From: Stammera capleta_AF
GTDB taxonomy: Bacteria; Pseudomonadota; Gammaproteobacteria; Enterobacterales; Enterobacteriaceae
Direction: 5' to 3'
Assembly (NCBI GenBank): GCA_036689265.1
Contig: CP144777.1
Location: 62,001 to 126,000 of the forward strand
Length of the DNA stretch: 64,000 bases
The notes below the pieces were generated by a model, which was not told the DNA's origin, did not search any database, and worked only from the letters and a program-made list of their open reading frames with translations. Shown here one piece after another: positions 45,162 to 54,401 of the stretch. The first letter of the stretch is position 1. Each line of letters begins with the position of its first letter. The position numbers and the translations under genes were made by a program.

Positions 45162-46817
45162 TTATTTAGTTTTTGCAGTTTTAAAAGCTTCAATCATTGA
45201 ACTAAAATAATTTTTTTCTTTTTGTTTTATTTGTTTTTTTGTTTTTTCTTTTTCTTTGTAAAAAATTAAATTAATAGTTCTTTTTTTTTTGTCTATGTTA
45301 ATTATTTTTGTTTTTATTATTTTGTTTATTTTTATGTTTTTTAATATATTTTTAAATTTATTTTTTATATCATCATTTATTTTTATTTTACCTTTAATAT
45401 TATTTTCTAAATTTAAAATAATGGATTTTTTTTTAATTTTTGTTATTTTTCCTTTTATTATATTTTTATTGTTTAGTAATAAAAATTTATTTATTGGATC
45501 TTCAGTTAATTGTTTTAATCCTAATGATATTCTTTCTTTTTGTACATCTATTTGTAATATTATTGCTGTAAGTGTATTTCCTTTTATGTATGTTTTTTTT
45601 ATATTATCTATATTTATTGAATTCCATGATATATCTGAAGTGTGTATTAATCCATTTATATTATTTTCTAAATTTATAAATATTCCGAAATCTGTTACGG
45701 ATTTTATTATTCCATGTATTTGATCATTTTTTTTATATTTTTCTTCAAAAATTTTCCATGGATTTGGTATACATTGTTTTATACTTAATGATATTCTTCT
45801 TTTTTCTATGTTTATATTTAATATAATTGCTTCTATTTTTTGTTTTATATTAAAAGTTTTAAATGGATTAATATTTTTATTAATCCAGTTTATTTCAGAT
45901 ATATGAGCTAAACCTTCTATTCCTTCTTCTATTTTAATGAAACAACCGTAGTCTGTAATATTTGTTATAATACCTTTTATTTTACTATTTATAGGGTATT
46001 TATTATTTATGTTTTTCCATGGATCTTCAGTTAATTGTTTTAATCCTAATGATACTCTAATATTTTTTGTATCAAATTTTATTATTTTTACTTTTATATT
46101 TTCCCCAATTTTAATTATTTCATTTGGGTGTTTTATTCTTTTCCAGGACATATCTGTTATATGTAATAATCCATCTAATCCTCCTAAATCTATAAAAGCT
46201 CCATAATCTGTTATGTTTTTAACCATTCCTTTGATTATAAGGCCTTCATGTATATTTTTTATTAATTTTTCCCTTTCGTTATTATTTATAGTTAAAATTA
46301 CAGCTTTTCTTGAAACAACAATATTATTTTTTGTTTTATCTAGTTTTATAATTTTAAAAAGAAATTTTTTACCTTCTATTTCTAAATAATCTTTTATAGG
46401 TTTTATATCAACTAATGAACCTGGTAAAAATGCTTTTATTCCTTCTAAATCAACTGTAAATCCTCCTTTTACTTTGTTAGTTATGGTCCCGTTAATATTT
46501 TCTGTTTTTTCGTATGTTTTTTTTAAATTTAACCATATTTTATGTTTTTTTGCTTTATCATATGATAATATAGTTTCTCCATATCCATTTTCTATTTTTT
46601 CTATTAATACATCTATTTTGTCATTTATTTTTATGTTTAAATTATTGTTTGTATCTTTAAATTCATCTATAGAAATATTAGATTCAGATTTTAATTTTGC
46701 ATCTACTATTATAGAGTTTTTTTTAATTTTAATAATTTTTGCTTGTGTTATAGAACCATTTTTTATATTTCTGTTTTTTAATGATTCTTCAAGTATTTTT
46801 TTAAAAGATTCGGTCAT
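45162..46817 (-). CDS. rpsA: 30S ribosomal protein S1
   Basis: S1 binds mRNA and helps initiation on weak or structured leaders, important where Shine-Dalgarno motifs are poor. The 551-residue protein (557 in E. coli) has six S1/OB repeats. The most conserved ones carry VKNITDYGAFIDLGGLDGLLHITDMSW, ITNITDYGCFIKIEEGIEGLAHISEINW and VTDFGIFINLENNINGLIHTSDISW. The N-terminus MTESFKKILEESL matches E. coli closely. The sixth repeat is highly Lys-rich and diverged. ihfB and cmk, its E. coli neighbours, are not adjacent here. Confidence 0.97.
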   Translation of the reverse strand: MTESFKKILEESLKNRNIKNGSITQAKIIKIKKNSIIVDAKLKSESNISIDEFKDTNNNLNIKINDKIDVLIEKIENGYGETILSYDKAKKHKIWLNLKKTYEKTENINGTITNKVKGGFTVDLEGIKAFLPGSLVDIKPIKDYLEIEGKKFLFKIIKLDKTKNNIVVSRKAVILTINNNEREKLIKNIHEGLIIKGMVKNITDYGAFIDLGGLDGLLHITDMSWKRIKHPNEIIKIGENIKVKIIKFDTKNIRVSLGLKQLTEDPWKNINNKYPINSKIKGIITNITDYGCFIKIEEGIEGLAHISEINWINKNINPFKTFNIKQKIEAIILNINIEKRRISLSIKQCIPNPWKIFEEKYKKNDQIHGIIKSVTDFGIFINLENNINGLIHTSDISWNSINIDNIKKTYIKGNTLTAIILQIDVQKERISLGLKQLTEDPINKFLLLNNKNIIKGKITKIKKKSIILNLENNIKGKIKINDDIKNKFKNILKNIKINKIIKTKIINIDKKKRTINLIFYKEKEKTKKQIKQKEKNYFSSMIEAFKTAKTK

Positions 46818-46965
46818 TTTTTTTTTTATTTATTAATAAATATATTTTTTTCATATATATATTTATTTTGTTTTATTATTTTAGTTATATAAATTAATTT
46901 AATTAAATTTAATTAACTAATTTTTAATTTTAATTTTTTTAAATAAAATTAATATTTTTTGTGAA

Positions 46966-47442
46966 TTAAAATGGCATATCATCAAAATCTATTGATAATT
47001 CTTCTTTATTGTTTATTTTTGTGTTTATATTTTTTTTGTTTTTGTTTTTTATTTTATTTTTTTTAATTTTTTTGTTTTTTTCTTTGTTCCAATTTTTTGT
47101 TCCTAACATTTGCATTGTTCCGTTCATATTTACTACTATTTCAGTAGTGTATCTTTCATTTCCATTTTGGTCTTTCCATTTTCTTGTCTGTAATGATCCT
47201 TCTATGTATATTTGTGATCCTTTATGTAAATATTCTGCTGCTATTTCAGCTAATTTTCCAAATAATACTATTTTGTGCCATTCGGTTTTTTCTTTATTTT
47301 TTCCGGTATTTTTATCTTTCCATATATCTGAAGTAGCTAAAGTTATATTAGTTACTGTATTTCCATTTGACATATATCTTATTTCAGGATCATGTCCTAA
47401 ATTTCCTATTAATATAACTTTATTTATACCTTTACTAGCCAT
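46966..47442 (-). CDS. ssb: Single-stranded DNA-binding protein
   Basis: SSB coats single-stranded DNA during replication and repair. The 158-residue protein (178 in E. coli) has the OB-fold region MASKGINKVILIGNLGHDPEIRYMSNGN, TEWHKIVLFGKLAEIAAEYLHKGSQIYIEGSLQTRKW, a Lys/Asn-rich linker, and the acidic C-terminal tip LSIDFDDMPF that recruits partner proteins. It lies 96 bases downstream of dnaB on the same strand. The linker is shorter and much more basic than the Gly/Gln-rich linker of E. coli. Confidence 0.97.
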   Translation of the reverse strand: MASKGINKVILIGNLGHDPEIRYMSNGNTVTNITLATSDIWKDKNTGKNKEKTEWHKIVLFGKLAEIAAEYLHKGSQIYIEGSLQTRKWKDQNGNERYTTEIVVNMNGTMQMLGTKNWNKEKNKKIKKNKIKNKNKKNINTKINNKEELSIDFDDMPF

Positions 47443-47538
47443 ATTGTATCTCTGTTTAAAATTTTAAAAAATTAAATTTAAAAATCGGTATTATTTAATA
47501 ATATTTGTTTTTTTAGTAAATTACAAAGATTTAAAAAA

Positions 47539-48942
47539 TTATGTGTTAATGTAATTATATTCTGTAGATGCATAATTATCAAATCTAGAAATTTTTCCAT
47601 TAAAAATTAAATGTAGTGTACCAGTAGGGCCATTTCTTTGTTTACTTATGATAATTTCAGCAATTCCTTTCATTTCAGTATTGTTGTTGTAAATTTCATC
47701 TCTGTAAATAAAAATTATTAAATCTGCATCTTGTTCTATGGATCCTGATTCTCTTAAATCTGAATTTACTGGTCTTTTATCTAAACGTTGTTCTGAAGAT
47801 CTGTTTAATTGTGATAATGCAATTATTGGTATTTTTAGTTCTTTTGCTAATGATTTTAGTGATCTTGATATATCAGCAATTTCTAACGCTCTATTATCTA
47901 AATGATAAGATGATTTCATTAATTGTAAGTAATCTATCATTACTATACTTAAACCACCATTTTCTCTATATATTTTTCTTGTTCTTGTTCTTATGTCTGT
48001 TGGTGTTAGTATACATGAATCATCTATAAATATATTTTTATTTTTTTCTAATAAATTTATACTACTTGATATTCTTATCCAATCTTCTTTATTTAGTTTT
48101 CCTGTTTTTATTTTTGTTTGATTTACTCTTGACAAAGAAGATATTATTTTAATTAATATTTGTTCTGAAGGCATTTCTAAACTAAATATTAATATTGGTT
48201 TTTTTTGAGATATAGCTATATTTTCACATATATTTATTGCTAAAGTTGTTTTCCCCATTGATGGTCTTGCAGCAATTATAATTAGATCAGATTTTTGTAA
48301 ACCGAATGTTTTTTTGTTGAGATCTGCATATCCAGTGTCTATTCCAGTTAGTTTTAAATATGGATTATGATATAGTTTTTCTAATTTTTTTTTTGTTTTA
48401 TTTATTATTTCTTTTATATTTTTTGGATTGTTTTCTTTGTTAAATTTTTCTTCTGATATTTTAAATATTTTAGATTCTGCTAAATCTATTATATCTTTAC
48501 TATTTTTTCCTTCTGGATTATAACTTATTAAAGTTATTTCATTTGAAATATTAATAAGTTTTCTTAATATTGATTTTTCTTTAATTATTTCTGCATAATA
48601 GTTTATGTTTATTAAACTTGGTATATTTTGAGTTAATTCTATTAAATAACTAAAACCACCTATTAATTTTAATTTTTTGTTTTTATTTAGTGATTCAGAT
48701 AAAGTTATTAAATCTATTGGTTTATATGATTCTAATAATTTTTGCATTTCTATAAAAATTGTTTGATGTGATTTATAAAAGAAATCATAATGTTTTATTA
48801 TTTCGTATATATTTTCCCATTTATTATTATCTAACATTAATCCACCTAGAACAGATTTTTCTGATTCTAACGATGAAGGAGGTATATTAAAGTTATTTTT
48901 ATTTTCATTATATATATGTTGTTTTTTTATTTTTATATTCAT
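47539..48942 (-). CDS. dnaB: Replicative DNA helicase DnaB
   Basis: DnaB is the hexameric 5'-3' helicase of the replication fork. The 467-residue protein (471 in E. coli) has the N-terminal PPSSLESEKSVLGGLMLD region, the RecA-like core with Walker A ARPSMGKTTLAINI near residue 235, the Walker B region LSIVMIDYLQLM, and SQLNRSSEQRLDKRP, DLRESGSIEQDADLIIF and SKQRNGPTGT. Nothing is missing. Upstream (48943-49229) is 287 bases of simple AT-rich sequence in which I see no gene. Confidence 0.98.
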   Translation of the reverse strand: MNIKIKKQHIYNENKNNFNIPPSSLESEKSVLGGLMLDNNKWENIYEIIKHYDFFYKSHQTIFIEMQKLLESYKPIDLITLSESLNKNKKLKLIGGFSYLIELTQNIPSLININYYAEIIKEKSILRKLINISNEITLISYNPEGKNSKDIIDLAESKIFKISEEKFNKENNPKNIKEIINKTKKKLEKLYHNPYLKLTGIDTGYADLNKKTFGLQKSDLIIIAARPSMGKTTLAINICENIAISQKKPILIFSLEMPSEQILIKIISSLSRVNQTKIKTGKLNKEDWIRISSSINLLEKNKNIFIDDSCILTPTDIRTRTRKIYRENGGLSIVMIDYLQLMKSSYHLDNRALEIADISRSLKSLAKELKIPIIALSQLNRSSEQRLDKRPVNSDLRESGSIEQDADLIIFIYRDEIYNNNTEMKGIAEIIISKQRNGPTGTLHLIFNGKISRFDNYASTEYNYINT

Positions 48943-49229
48943 TTTTATTTTTATATTTTTTATTAAAATAAATAGAGTATTTTTTTTTTTATTATTATTT
49001 TATTAATAAATTTATATAATATTTTATATTAATTTTTGTAAAAAAATTATAGATTTATTTTTTTATTAAAAAAAATAAATTTTTAAATATGTAATAGTAT
49101 TTTTTTCATAAAACCTTTTTTTAAATTAATCTTTTTTATTATTTTTATAGATATAAAAATATTAATAAGTGTTTGTTTTTAATTATTATTAAAATATTTA
49201 TTTTAGTTTACATATTTTTCGTATGTATA

Positions 49230-49781
49230 TTATTTTTCTATTTTAATAAATAATAAATGTTTGTTTTGTTTAAGTATTTTTTTTTTATATATTTTCCATG
49301 TTATTGGTATTTTTATTGAGTTATTTTTTTTATCAGTTTCTATATAAATAAAAGTATTTTTCTTTGTATGTTTGTTTTTTTCTAAGTATTGTATTGTTTT
49401 ATTTAAAATATATTTTTTTTTATATGGTGGATCTATAAATATTATATCAAATTTATTGTTTTTATTTTGTTTTATCCATTTTATTGTATTTGTTTTTATT
49501 ATTGTAAAATATTTGTTATTTATTTTTTTTGTATTTTTTTTTAATATTTTTATTGTTTTGTAATTTATTTCTAGCATTGTAATATGAATTGCTTTTCTTG
49601 ATATTGATTCTATACTTAATGAACCACTTCCACAAAAGCAATCTAAGCATTTTTTGTTTTTTATAAAATTATTTAACCATTCGAATAATATTTTTCTTAT
49701 TTTACTAGTTGTTGGTCTTATATTTAAATTTTTTGGTATTTTTATTTTCATTCCTTTTAGTTTTCCTGATATTATTTTCAT
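49230..49781 (-). CDS. rsmD: 16S rRNA m2G966 methyltransferase
   Basis: RsmD methylates N2 of G966 in 16S rRNA, using SAM. The 183-residue protein (198 in E. coli) has ISGKLKGMKIKIP and RPTTSKIRKILFEWL at the N-terminus, the SAM motif CFCGSGSLSIESISR and the catalytic motif FIDPPYKKK. It is divergent from rpoH, which reproduces the E. coli arrangement rsmD / ftsY-ftsE-ftsX-rpoH with the three fts genes removed. Confidence 0.94.
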   Translation of the reverse strand: MKIISGKLKGMKIKIPKNLNIRPTTSKIRKILFEWLNNFIKNKKCLDCFCGSGSLSIESISRKAIHITMLEINYKTIKILKKNTKKINNKYFTIIKTNTIKWIKQNKNNKFDIIFIDPPYKKKYILNKTIQYLEKNKHTKKNTFIYIETDKKNNSIKIPITWKIYKKKILKQNKHLLFIKIEK

Positions 49782-50074
49782 ATTTATATATATAATTTTT
49801 ATATTATTTTTATTGATGTTAATATATAATTATGATTGGTTTTGTTAACTTTGATGTATGTATTTTATTTATTTTATATATTTAATTTGTTTTATTTATT
49901 AGTTTTTATTTATTTATAAAAATAAAAATTATTATTTTTATTAAAATAAAATATTTATTTTTTAAATAAAAAAAAAGAAATTAAATTAATTTATGAATAT
50001 TTTTAATAAAAAAGAGTATAATTTTTTTTATTTTATTATTTATTTAATTTTATTAAGTATTAATAACAATTAAT
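49782..50074. other. Divergent spacer where ftsY-ftsE-ftsX would lie
   Basis: These 293 bases separate rsmD and rpoH. In E. coli this position holds ftsYEX. I see no remnant frames of those proteins. A TATAAT hexamer at 50017-50022 could be an rpoH -10 box, but no matching -35 box at the right spacing is seen. Confidence 0.45.
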
Positions 50075-50947
50075 ATGTCTATTACTTTATCTGATTTTAA
50101 AATAATGTCTTTAGGTAATTTAAATTCTTATATATATGTTGTGAATTCTTGGCCTTTGTTATCTTTAAAGGAGGAAAATAAAATTACTAGTAAATTATGT
50201 TGTTTAAAAGATTATAATTATATTGAAAATTTAATTTTATTTCATTTACGTTTTGTTGTTGTAATTGCAAGAAAATATTCAGGATATGGTATATCTCAGG
50301 ATGATTTAATACAAGAAGGTAATATAGGTTTAATAAAAGCAATAAAGAAATTTAATCCTTTTTTGGGTGTTAGGTTAATATCTTTTGCTATTTACTGGAT
50401 AAAATCTGCAATTAATGATTATGTTTTAAAAAATTGGAGTATTGTAAGAATAGCAACAACAAAAAAAAAAAAGAAAATATTTTTTAATTTAAGAAAAACA
50501 AAAATATCAATGGGTTTTTTAAATAAAAAAGAAGTAAATTCTATGTCATGTAAATTAAAAGTTTCTGAAAAAGATATATATTTTATGGAATATAGAATGT
50601 TTTTATGTGATATATCTTATGATTTTTTATTGGATAAGTATTTTTTAAATAAATATAATTTTGTTAATAATTTATTTTTATATAGTGAATATTCAATTTT
50701 TAATTTTGATTATGAAGATATTAATTATAAAGAATTTTTGTTAAAGAAACTTAAAGTTTCTATTAATTTTTTAGATTTTAGAAGTAAATATATTATAAAT
50801 AAAAGATGGTTAAATGTAGAAAAAAAAAAAACGTTAAAAGAAATAGCAATTTATTTTAGAATTTCTTCTGAACGTGTTAGACAGTTAGAAAAGAAAGCTA
50901 TAAATAAATTAAAAAAAGTTTTTAAAATAAATTTAAAAAATAAGTAA
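50075..50947 (+). CDS. rpoH: RNA polymerase sigma-32 (heat-shock sigma factor)
   Basis: Sigma-32 directs RNA polymerase to heat-shock promoters. The 290-residue protein (284 in E. coli) has region 2 (ARKYSGYGISQDDLIQEGNIGLIKAIKKFNP), the RpoH-specific segment RIATTKKKKKIFFNLRKTK (the RpoH box in E. coli is QRKLFFNLRK), and region 4.2 FRISSERVRQLEKKAINKLKK. An A12 run at 50461-50472 encodes the lysines and is in frame. It is followed by hslV-hslU, sigma-32 targets in E. coli. The spacer 5' end lacks a clear promoter. Confidence 0.95.
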   Translation: MSITLSDFKIMSLGNLNSYIYVVNSWPLLSLKEENKITSKLCCLKDYNYIENLILFHLRFVVVIARKYSGYGISQDDLIQEGNIGLIKAIKKFNPFLGVRLISFAIYWIKSAINDYVLKNWSIVRIATTKKKKKIFFNLRKTKISMGFLNKKEVNSMSCKLKVSEKDIYFMEYRMFLCDISYDFLLDKYFLNKYNFVNNLFLYSEYSIFNFDYEDINYKEFLLKKLKVSINFLDFRSKYIINKRWLNVEKKKTLKEIAIYFRISSERVRQLEKKAINKLKKVFKINLKNK

Positions 50948-51000
50948 ATATATGTATGTTTTTTAAAATTTTTAATAAAAATATTTTAATAGGTAATTTT

Positions 51001-51543
51001 GTGACTACAATTTTAAGTGTTAGAAGAAATAATTCAGTTGTTATGGGTGGAGATGGACAAGCGACTTTTGGTAATACAATATTGAAATCTAATGTTAAAA
51101 AAGTACGTAAAATATATTTTGATAAAGTTATAATAGGTTATGCAGGAAGTACTGCTGATTCATTTACATTGTTTGAGCATTTTGAAAAAAAATTAGAATT
51201 ATATCAAGGAAATATTATTAGATCTGCTGTGGAATTATCTAAAGATTGGAGGACTGATAGAATGTTAAGAAGATTAGAATCTTTGTTGGCAGTTGCTGAT
51301 AGTAAATATTCATTTATAATAACTGGTAGTGGTGATATTATTCAACCAGAAAATGATTTGGTAGCTATTGGCAGTGGTGGTTCTTTTGCTTTATCTGCAG
51401 CAAAATCTTTGTTTGAAAATACTAAGTTTAATGCTCATATTATAGTGAAAAAAGCATTGTCTATAGCGGCAGATATTTGTTTATATACTAATCATGTTTT
51501 TACTATAGAAGAATTGTGTTATTCTGAAATTAAAAATTTATAA
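51001..51543 (+). CDS. hslV: HslV peptidase subunit of HslUV protease
   Basis: HslV is the threonine peptidase of the HslUV (ClpYQ) protease. The N-terminal Thr is the nucleophile, so the start codon matters. I choose GTG at 51001, which gives Met-Thr-Thr-Ile-Leu-Ser-Val-Arg-Arg and exposes Thr after Met removal, with AGGT six bases upstream. A frame starting at an ATG at 50956 would add 15 residues and bury the nucleophile. The product has 180 residues (176 in E. coli), with GGDGQATFGNT, VELSKDWRTDRMLRRLE and IGSGGSFALSAA. It lies 53 bases after rpoH and 12 bases before hslU. Confidence 0.93.
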   Translation: MTTILSVRRNNSVVMGGDGQATFGNTILKSNVKKVRKIYFDKVIIGYAGSTADSFTLFEHFEKKLELYQGNIIRSAVELSKDWRTDRMLRRLESLLAVADSKYSFIITGSGDIIQPENDLVAIGSGGSFALSAAKSLFENTKFNAHIIVKKALSIAADICLYTNHVFTIEELCYSEIKNL

Positions 51544-51555
51544 AGGTTTATTTTT

Positions 51556-52899
51556 ATGTATACTGAAATGACTCCACAAAAGATTGTTTCTGAATTAGAT
51601 AAGTTTATTGTAGGTCAAAATAGTGCTAAAAAAGCGGTAGCTATTGCTTTAAGAAATAGATGGAGAAGAATGCAATTAAAAGATGATCTTCGTCATGAAG
51701 TAACACCAAAAAATATATTAATGATAGGTCCTACAGGTGTAGGAAAAACAGAAATATCTCGTAGATTGGCAAAATTAAGTGGTTCTCCTTTTATTAAAGT
51801 TGAAGCTACAAAATTTACTGAAGTTGGTTATGTTGGCAAGGAAGTTGATTCTATAATTAGGGATCTTATGGATTATGCTGTAAAAATGCTTAAAATAAAA
51901 TATATGCGTAAAAATATAGTGAAAGCAAAAGAATTAGTTGAAAATCGTATATTAAGTGTTTTAGTATCTAAGATAAAATTAGATAATAAGTTAGATGAAA
52001 AAGATATTTCATTAAAATTATATAATATTAGAGAAAAATATAGAAAAAAATTACGTTCTGGTTTATTAGATAATAAATATATTGAAATAAATATATCTTC
52101 TTCTTCTTCTATGGGTATAGAAATTATATCACCTCCTGGAATGGAAGAAATGACAAGTCAATTGCAATCTGTTATTCAAAATTTAAGTGGTTATAAAAAA
52201 AAATTAAGAAAATTAAAAATAAAAGATGCTGTGAATTTATTATTAGATGAAGAAGCATCTAAGTTGGTTAATTTTGATGAATTAAAACGAAAATCTATTG
52301 ATTTAGTTGAACAACAAGGTATTGTTTTTATAGATGAAATTGATAAAATATGTAAAAAAGGTGAAATGACTGATGCAGGTGTGTCTAGAGAAGGAGTTCA
52401 AAGAGATTTGTTACCTTTAGTTGAAGGTTGTACTGTTTCTACAAAGTATGGTGTTGTTAAAACTGATCATATATTATTTATAGCATCTGGTTCATTTCAA
52501 TTTTGTAATCCGTCAGATTTAATACCAGAACTACAAGGAAGATTACCTATAAGAGTTGAATTAAAAGCATTAACATCAAAAGATTTTGAAAGAATATTAG
52601 TTGAACCAAATGCATCAATAACAGTTCAATATAAAGAATTATTAAAAACTGAAAATGTTGAGGTTGTTTTTACTGAAGAAGCTATAAAATGTATTGCTAA
52701 ACTTTCATGGAAAGTAAATGAATTAACAGAAAATATAGGTGCTAGAAGATTGTATACAATATTAGAAAGATTGATGGAAGATATATCATTTAATGCTACT
52801 GATTATAAAAATCAATCTTTTTTAATTGATGATAATTATGTTAATTGTAAGTTGAGTAATTTAGTTTTAAATGAAGATTTAAGTCGTTTTATATTATAG
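51556..52899 (+). CDS. hslU: HslU, ATPase subunit of HslUV protease
   Basis: HslU is the AAA+ unfoldase for HslV. The 447-residue protein (443 in E. coli) has MTPQKIVSELDKFIVGQ at the N-terminus, Walker A GPTGVGKTEISRRLAK, the pore loop GYVGKEV, Walker B IVFIDEIDKI, VSREGVQRDLLPLVEG and the sensor-2 region NIGARRLYTILERLMEDISF, and ends in SRFIL, like the conserved C-terminus that activates HslV. The intermediate domain spans about residues 110-230. An AAAGG motif lies shortly upstream of the ATG. It is very well conserved. Confidence 0.97.
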   Translation: MYTEMTPQKIVSELDKFIVGQNSAKKAVAIALRNRWRRMQLKDDLRHEVTPKNILMIGPTGVGKTEISRRLAKLSGSPFIKVEATKFTEVGYVGKEVDSIIRDLMDYAVKMLKIKYMRKNIVKAKELVENRILSVLVSKIKLDNKLDEKDISLKLYNIREKYRKKLRSGLLDNKYIEINISSSSSMGIEIISPPGMEEMTSQLQSVIQNLSGYKKKLRKLKIKDAVNLLLDEEASKLVNFDELKRKSIDLVEQQGIVFIDEIDKICKKGEMTDAGVSREGVQRDLLPLVEGCTVSTKYGVVKTDHILFIASGSFQFCNPSDLIPELQGRLPIRVELKALTSKDFERILVEPNASITVQYKELLKTENVEVVFTEEAIKCIAKLSWKVNELTENIGARRLYTILERLMEDISFNATDYKNQSFLIDDNYVNCKLSNLVLNEDLSRFIL

Positions 52900-52927
52900 T
52901 ATAATTTTTTATTAGAAAAATAAAAAT

Positions 52928-53740
52928 TTATTTTTGGCATGTATTGCAAAAGTATAAAGTTCTTCCATTTTTTTTTATAGATTTTATTTTTTTTTTACAT
53001 ATTAAACATTTTTTTTTATTTCTTTTATAAACCATTATTTTTTTTTGAAAATAACCGGTATTTTTGTTTAAATATTTTTTATTTATATTTATTGTTCCTT
53101 TTAGTTTTATTGATTTTTTTAGTATTAATTTTATTTTTTTAATTAATAATTTAATTTTATTTTTTTTTATTAGGCATGATGGTTTATTTGGTATTATTTT
53201 TGCTAGAAATAAACTTTCGTTTGCATATATATTTCCTATTCCTGAAATTATTTTTTGATTTATAATTAATTGATGTATACATATTTTTTTTTTTTTGGTT
53301 ATGTTGTATAAATAATTTGTATTTAATTTTTTTGTTAAAGGTTCTGGTCCTAATTTAGATATTATGTTTTTTATTTTTTTTTTTTTATTGAACCATAACC
53401 AAAATCCGAATTTTCTTATGTCATTGTATCTAATTATTTTTTTTTCATTTGTTAATATATCAATATGATCATGTTTAGATTTTGGTATTTTTTTGTTTAA
53501 AATAAATATATTTCCTGATATTCCTAAATGTATTAGTATAAATCCTTTATTTGTATTTATTACTATATATTTTGAATATCTTTTTATTTTAATTATTTTT
53601 TGTTTTTTTAAATTTAATAATTTTTTTGATATTTTATATTTTAATTTTTTAGAATATATTAGTATTTTTGTTATTGTTTTATTTAATAAGTATTTTTTTA
53701 AATCGTTTTTTATTGTTTCAACTTCTGGTAATTCTGGCAT
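52928..53740 (-). CDS. mutM: Formamidopyrimidine-DNA glycosylase
   Basis: MutM (Fpg) excises 8-oxoguanine and formamidopyrimidines. The 270-residue protein (269 in E. coli) starts with PELPEVETI, with Pro and Glu at the active-site N-terminus, and keeps a Lys-rich H2TH domain (ISGIGNIYANESLF) and a C-terminal zinc finger (CLICKKKI ... RTLYFCNTCQK). T13 at 53374-53386 and T12 near 53285 stay in frame. It is convergent with hslU (28-base gap) and divergent from tusE. Keeping an oxidative-damage glycosylase fits the strong G:C to T:A pressure on this genome, though that is inference. Confidence 0.97.
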   Translation of the reverse strand: MPELPEVETIKNDLKKYLLNKTITKILIYSKKLKYKISKKLLNLKKQKIIKIKRYSKYIVINTNKGFILIHLGISGNIFILNKKIPKSKHDHIDILTNEKKIIRYNDIRKFGFWLWFNKKKKIKNIISKLGPEPLTKKLNTNYLYNITKKKKICIHQLIINQKIISGIGNIYANESLFLAKIIPNKPSCLIKKNKIKLLIKKIKLILKKSIKLKGTININKKYLNKNTGYFQKKIMVYKRNKKKCLICKKKIKSIKKNGRTLYFCNTCQK

Positions 53741-53840
53741 TTTATTTTTTTTATTTTAATTTAAAATTATTATTTATTTATGGTATAATAAACATGTATA
53801 TTAATTATATATTATTATTTTTTTATGTTTTAATTTATAT

Positions 53841-54122
53841 ATGAAAGTTATAAATTTTTGGGATAAAAGTTTAGCATTAAATATAGCTAAAAAAGAAAGT
53901 ATCAATATGAGTGTTGTTCATTGGGTAATTATTTATTATTTTAGATCTTATTATTTTAGATTTAAAAATATTCCTAAAACTAGAAATGTTTTAACTTATT
54001 TAAATTTTAAATATGTAAAAAAAAAATATGATAGTTTAGTTCTTTTTAAATTATTTCCTAAAGGATTTGTTGGTCAAGTTTTAAAAATATCTTGTTTATC
54101 TAGTTTTGTTAGATGTTTTTAA
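53841..54122 (+). CDS. tusE: Sulfur relay protein TusE (DsrC family)
   Basis: TusE accepts persulfide sulfur from TusBCD and passes it to MnmA for 2-thiouridine synthesis in tRNA. The 93-residue protein (109 in E. coli) shows the family pattern: MSVVHWVIIYYFRSYYFRF (E. coli LSPEHWEVVRFVRDFYLEF), TRNVLTYL, LFKLFPKGFVGQVLKISCL and the C-terminal ending RCF, in which the penultimate Cys is the sulfur carrier. The N-terminal 20 residues are reduced. The function agrees with mnmA at 5054-6172. TusBCD genes are not in the window. Identification is by motif and is fairly secure. Confidence 0.82.
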   Translation: MKVINFWDKSLALNIAKKESINMSVVHWVIIYYFRSYYFRFKNIPKTRNVLTYLNFKYVKKKYDSLVLFKLFPKGFVGQVLKISCLSSFVRCF

Positions 54123-54181
54123 TTTGTTTTATTTATTATATGTTATTTTTTTAGAATATATTTCAATTTTTTTTATTATTT

Positions 54182-54397
54182 ATGAAAAAGAATATACATC
54201 CTGTTAATAATTTTGTAAAAGTTATTTGTTCTTGTGGTAATTCAATGTTAGTATTATCTACTTTGAAAAAATCTTTTTCTGTAGATGTTTGTTATAAATG
54301 TCATTCATTTTATACTGGTAAACAGAAATTTTTTAATAATAAAGGAAGAATTGATAAATTCAAAAAACGTTTTGGTGATATGTTTTTTAATAAATAA
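54182..54397 (+). CDS. rpmE: 50S ribosomal protein L31 (zinc-binding form)
   Basis: This 71-residue large-subunit protein (70 in E. coli) begins MKKNIHPVNNF and keeps the cysteine ligands of the zinc form (CSCGN and CYKC, with His), then FYTGKQKF, GRIDKFKKRFG. It bridges subunits through 5S rRNA. It lies 59 bases after tusE and four bases before the end of convergent murA. The C-terminal tail MFFNK differs from E. coli. Confidence 0.96.
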   Translation: MKKNIHPVNNFVKVICSCGNSMLVLSTLKKSFSVDVCYKCHSFYTGKQKFFNNKGRIDKFKKRFGDMFFNK

Positions 54398-54401
54398 ATA
54401 A

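Noticed and set aside
47009..47467. Long Phe-rich open frame on the + strand opposite ssb, and similar frames opposite rpsA, speA, tpiA and murA
   Set aside because: They are mirror frames of conserved minus-strand genes, arising because Lys/Asn codons read as Phe/Leu/Ile on the reverse strand. They have no family motifs.
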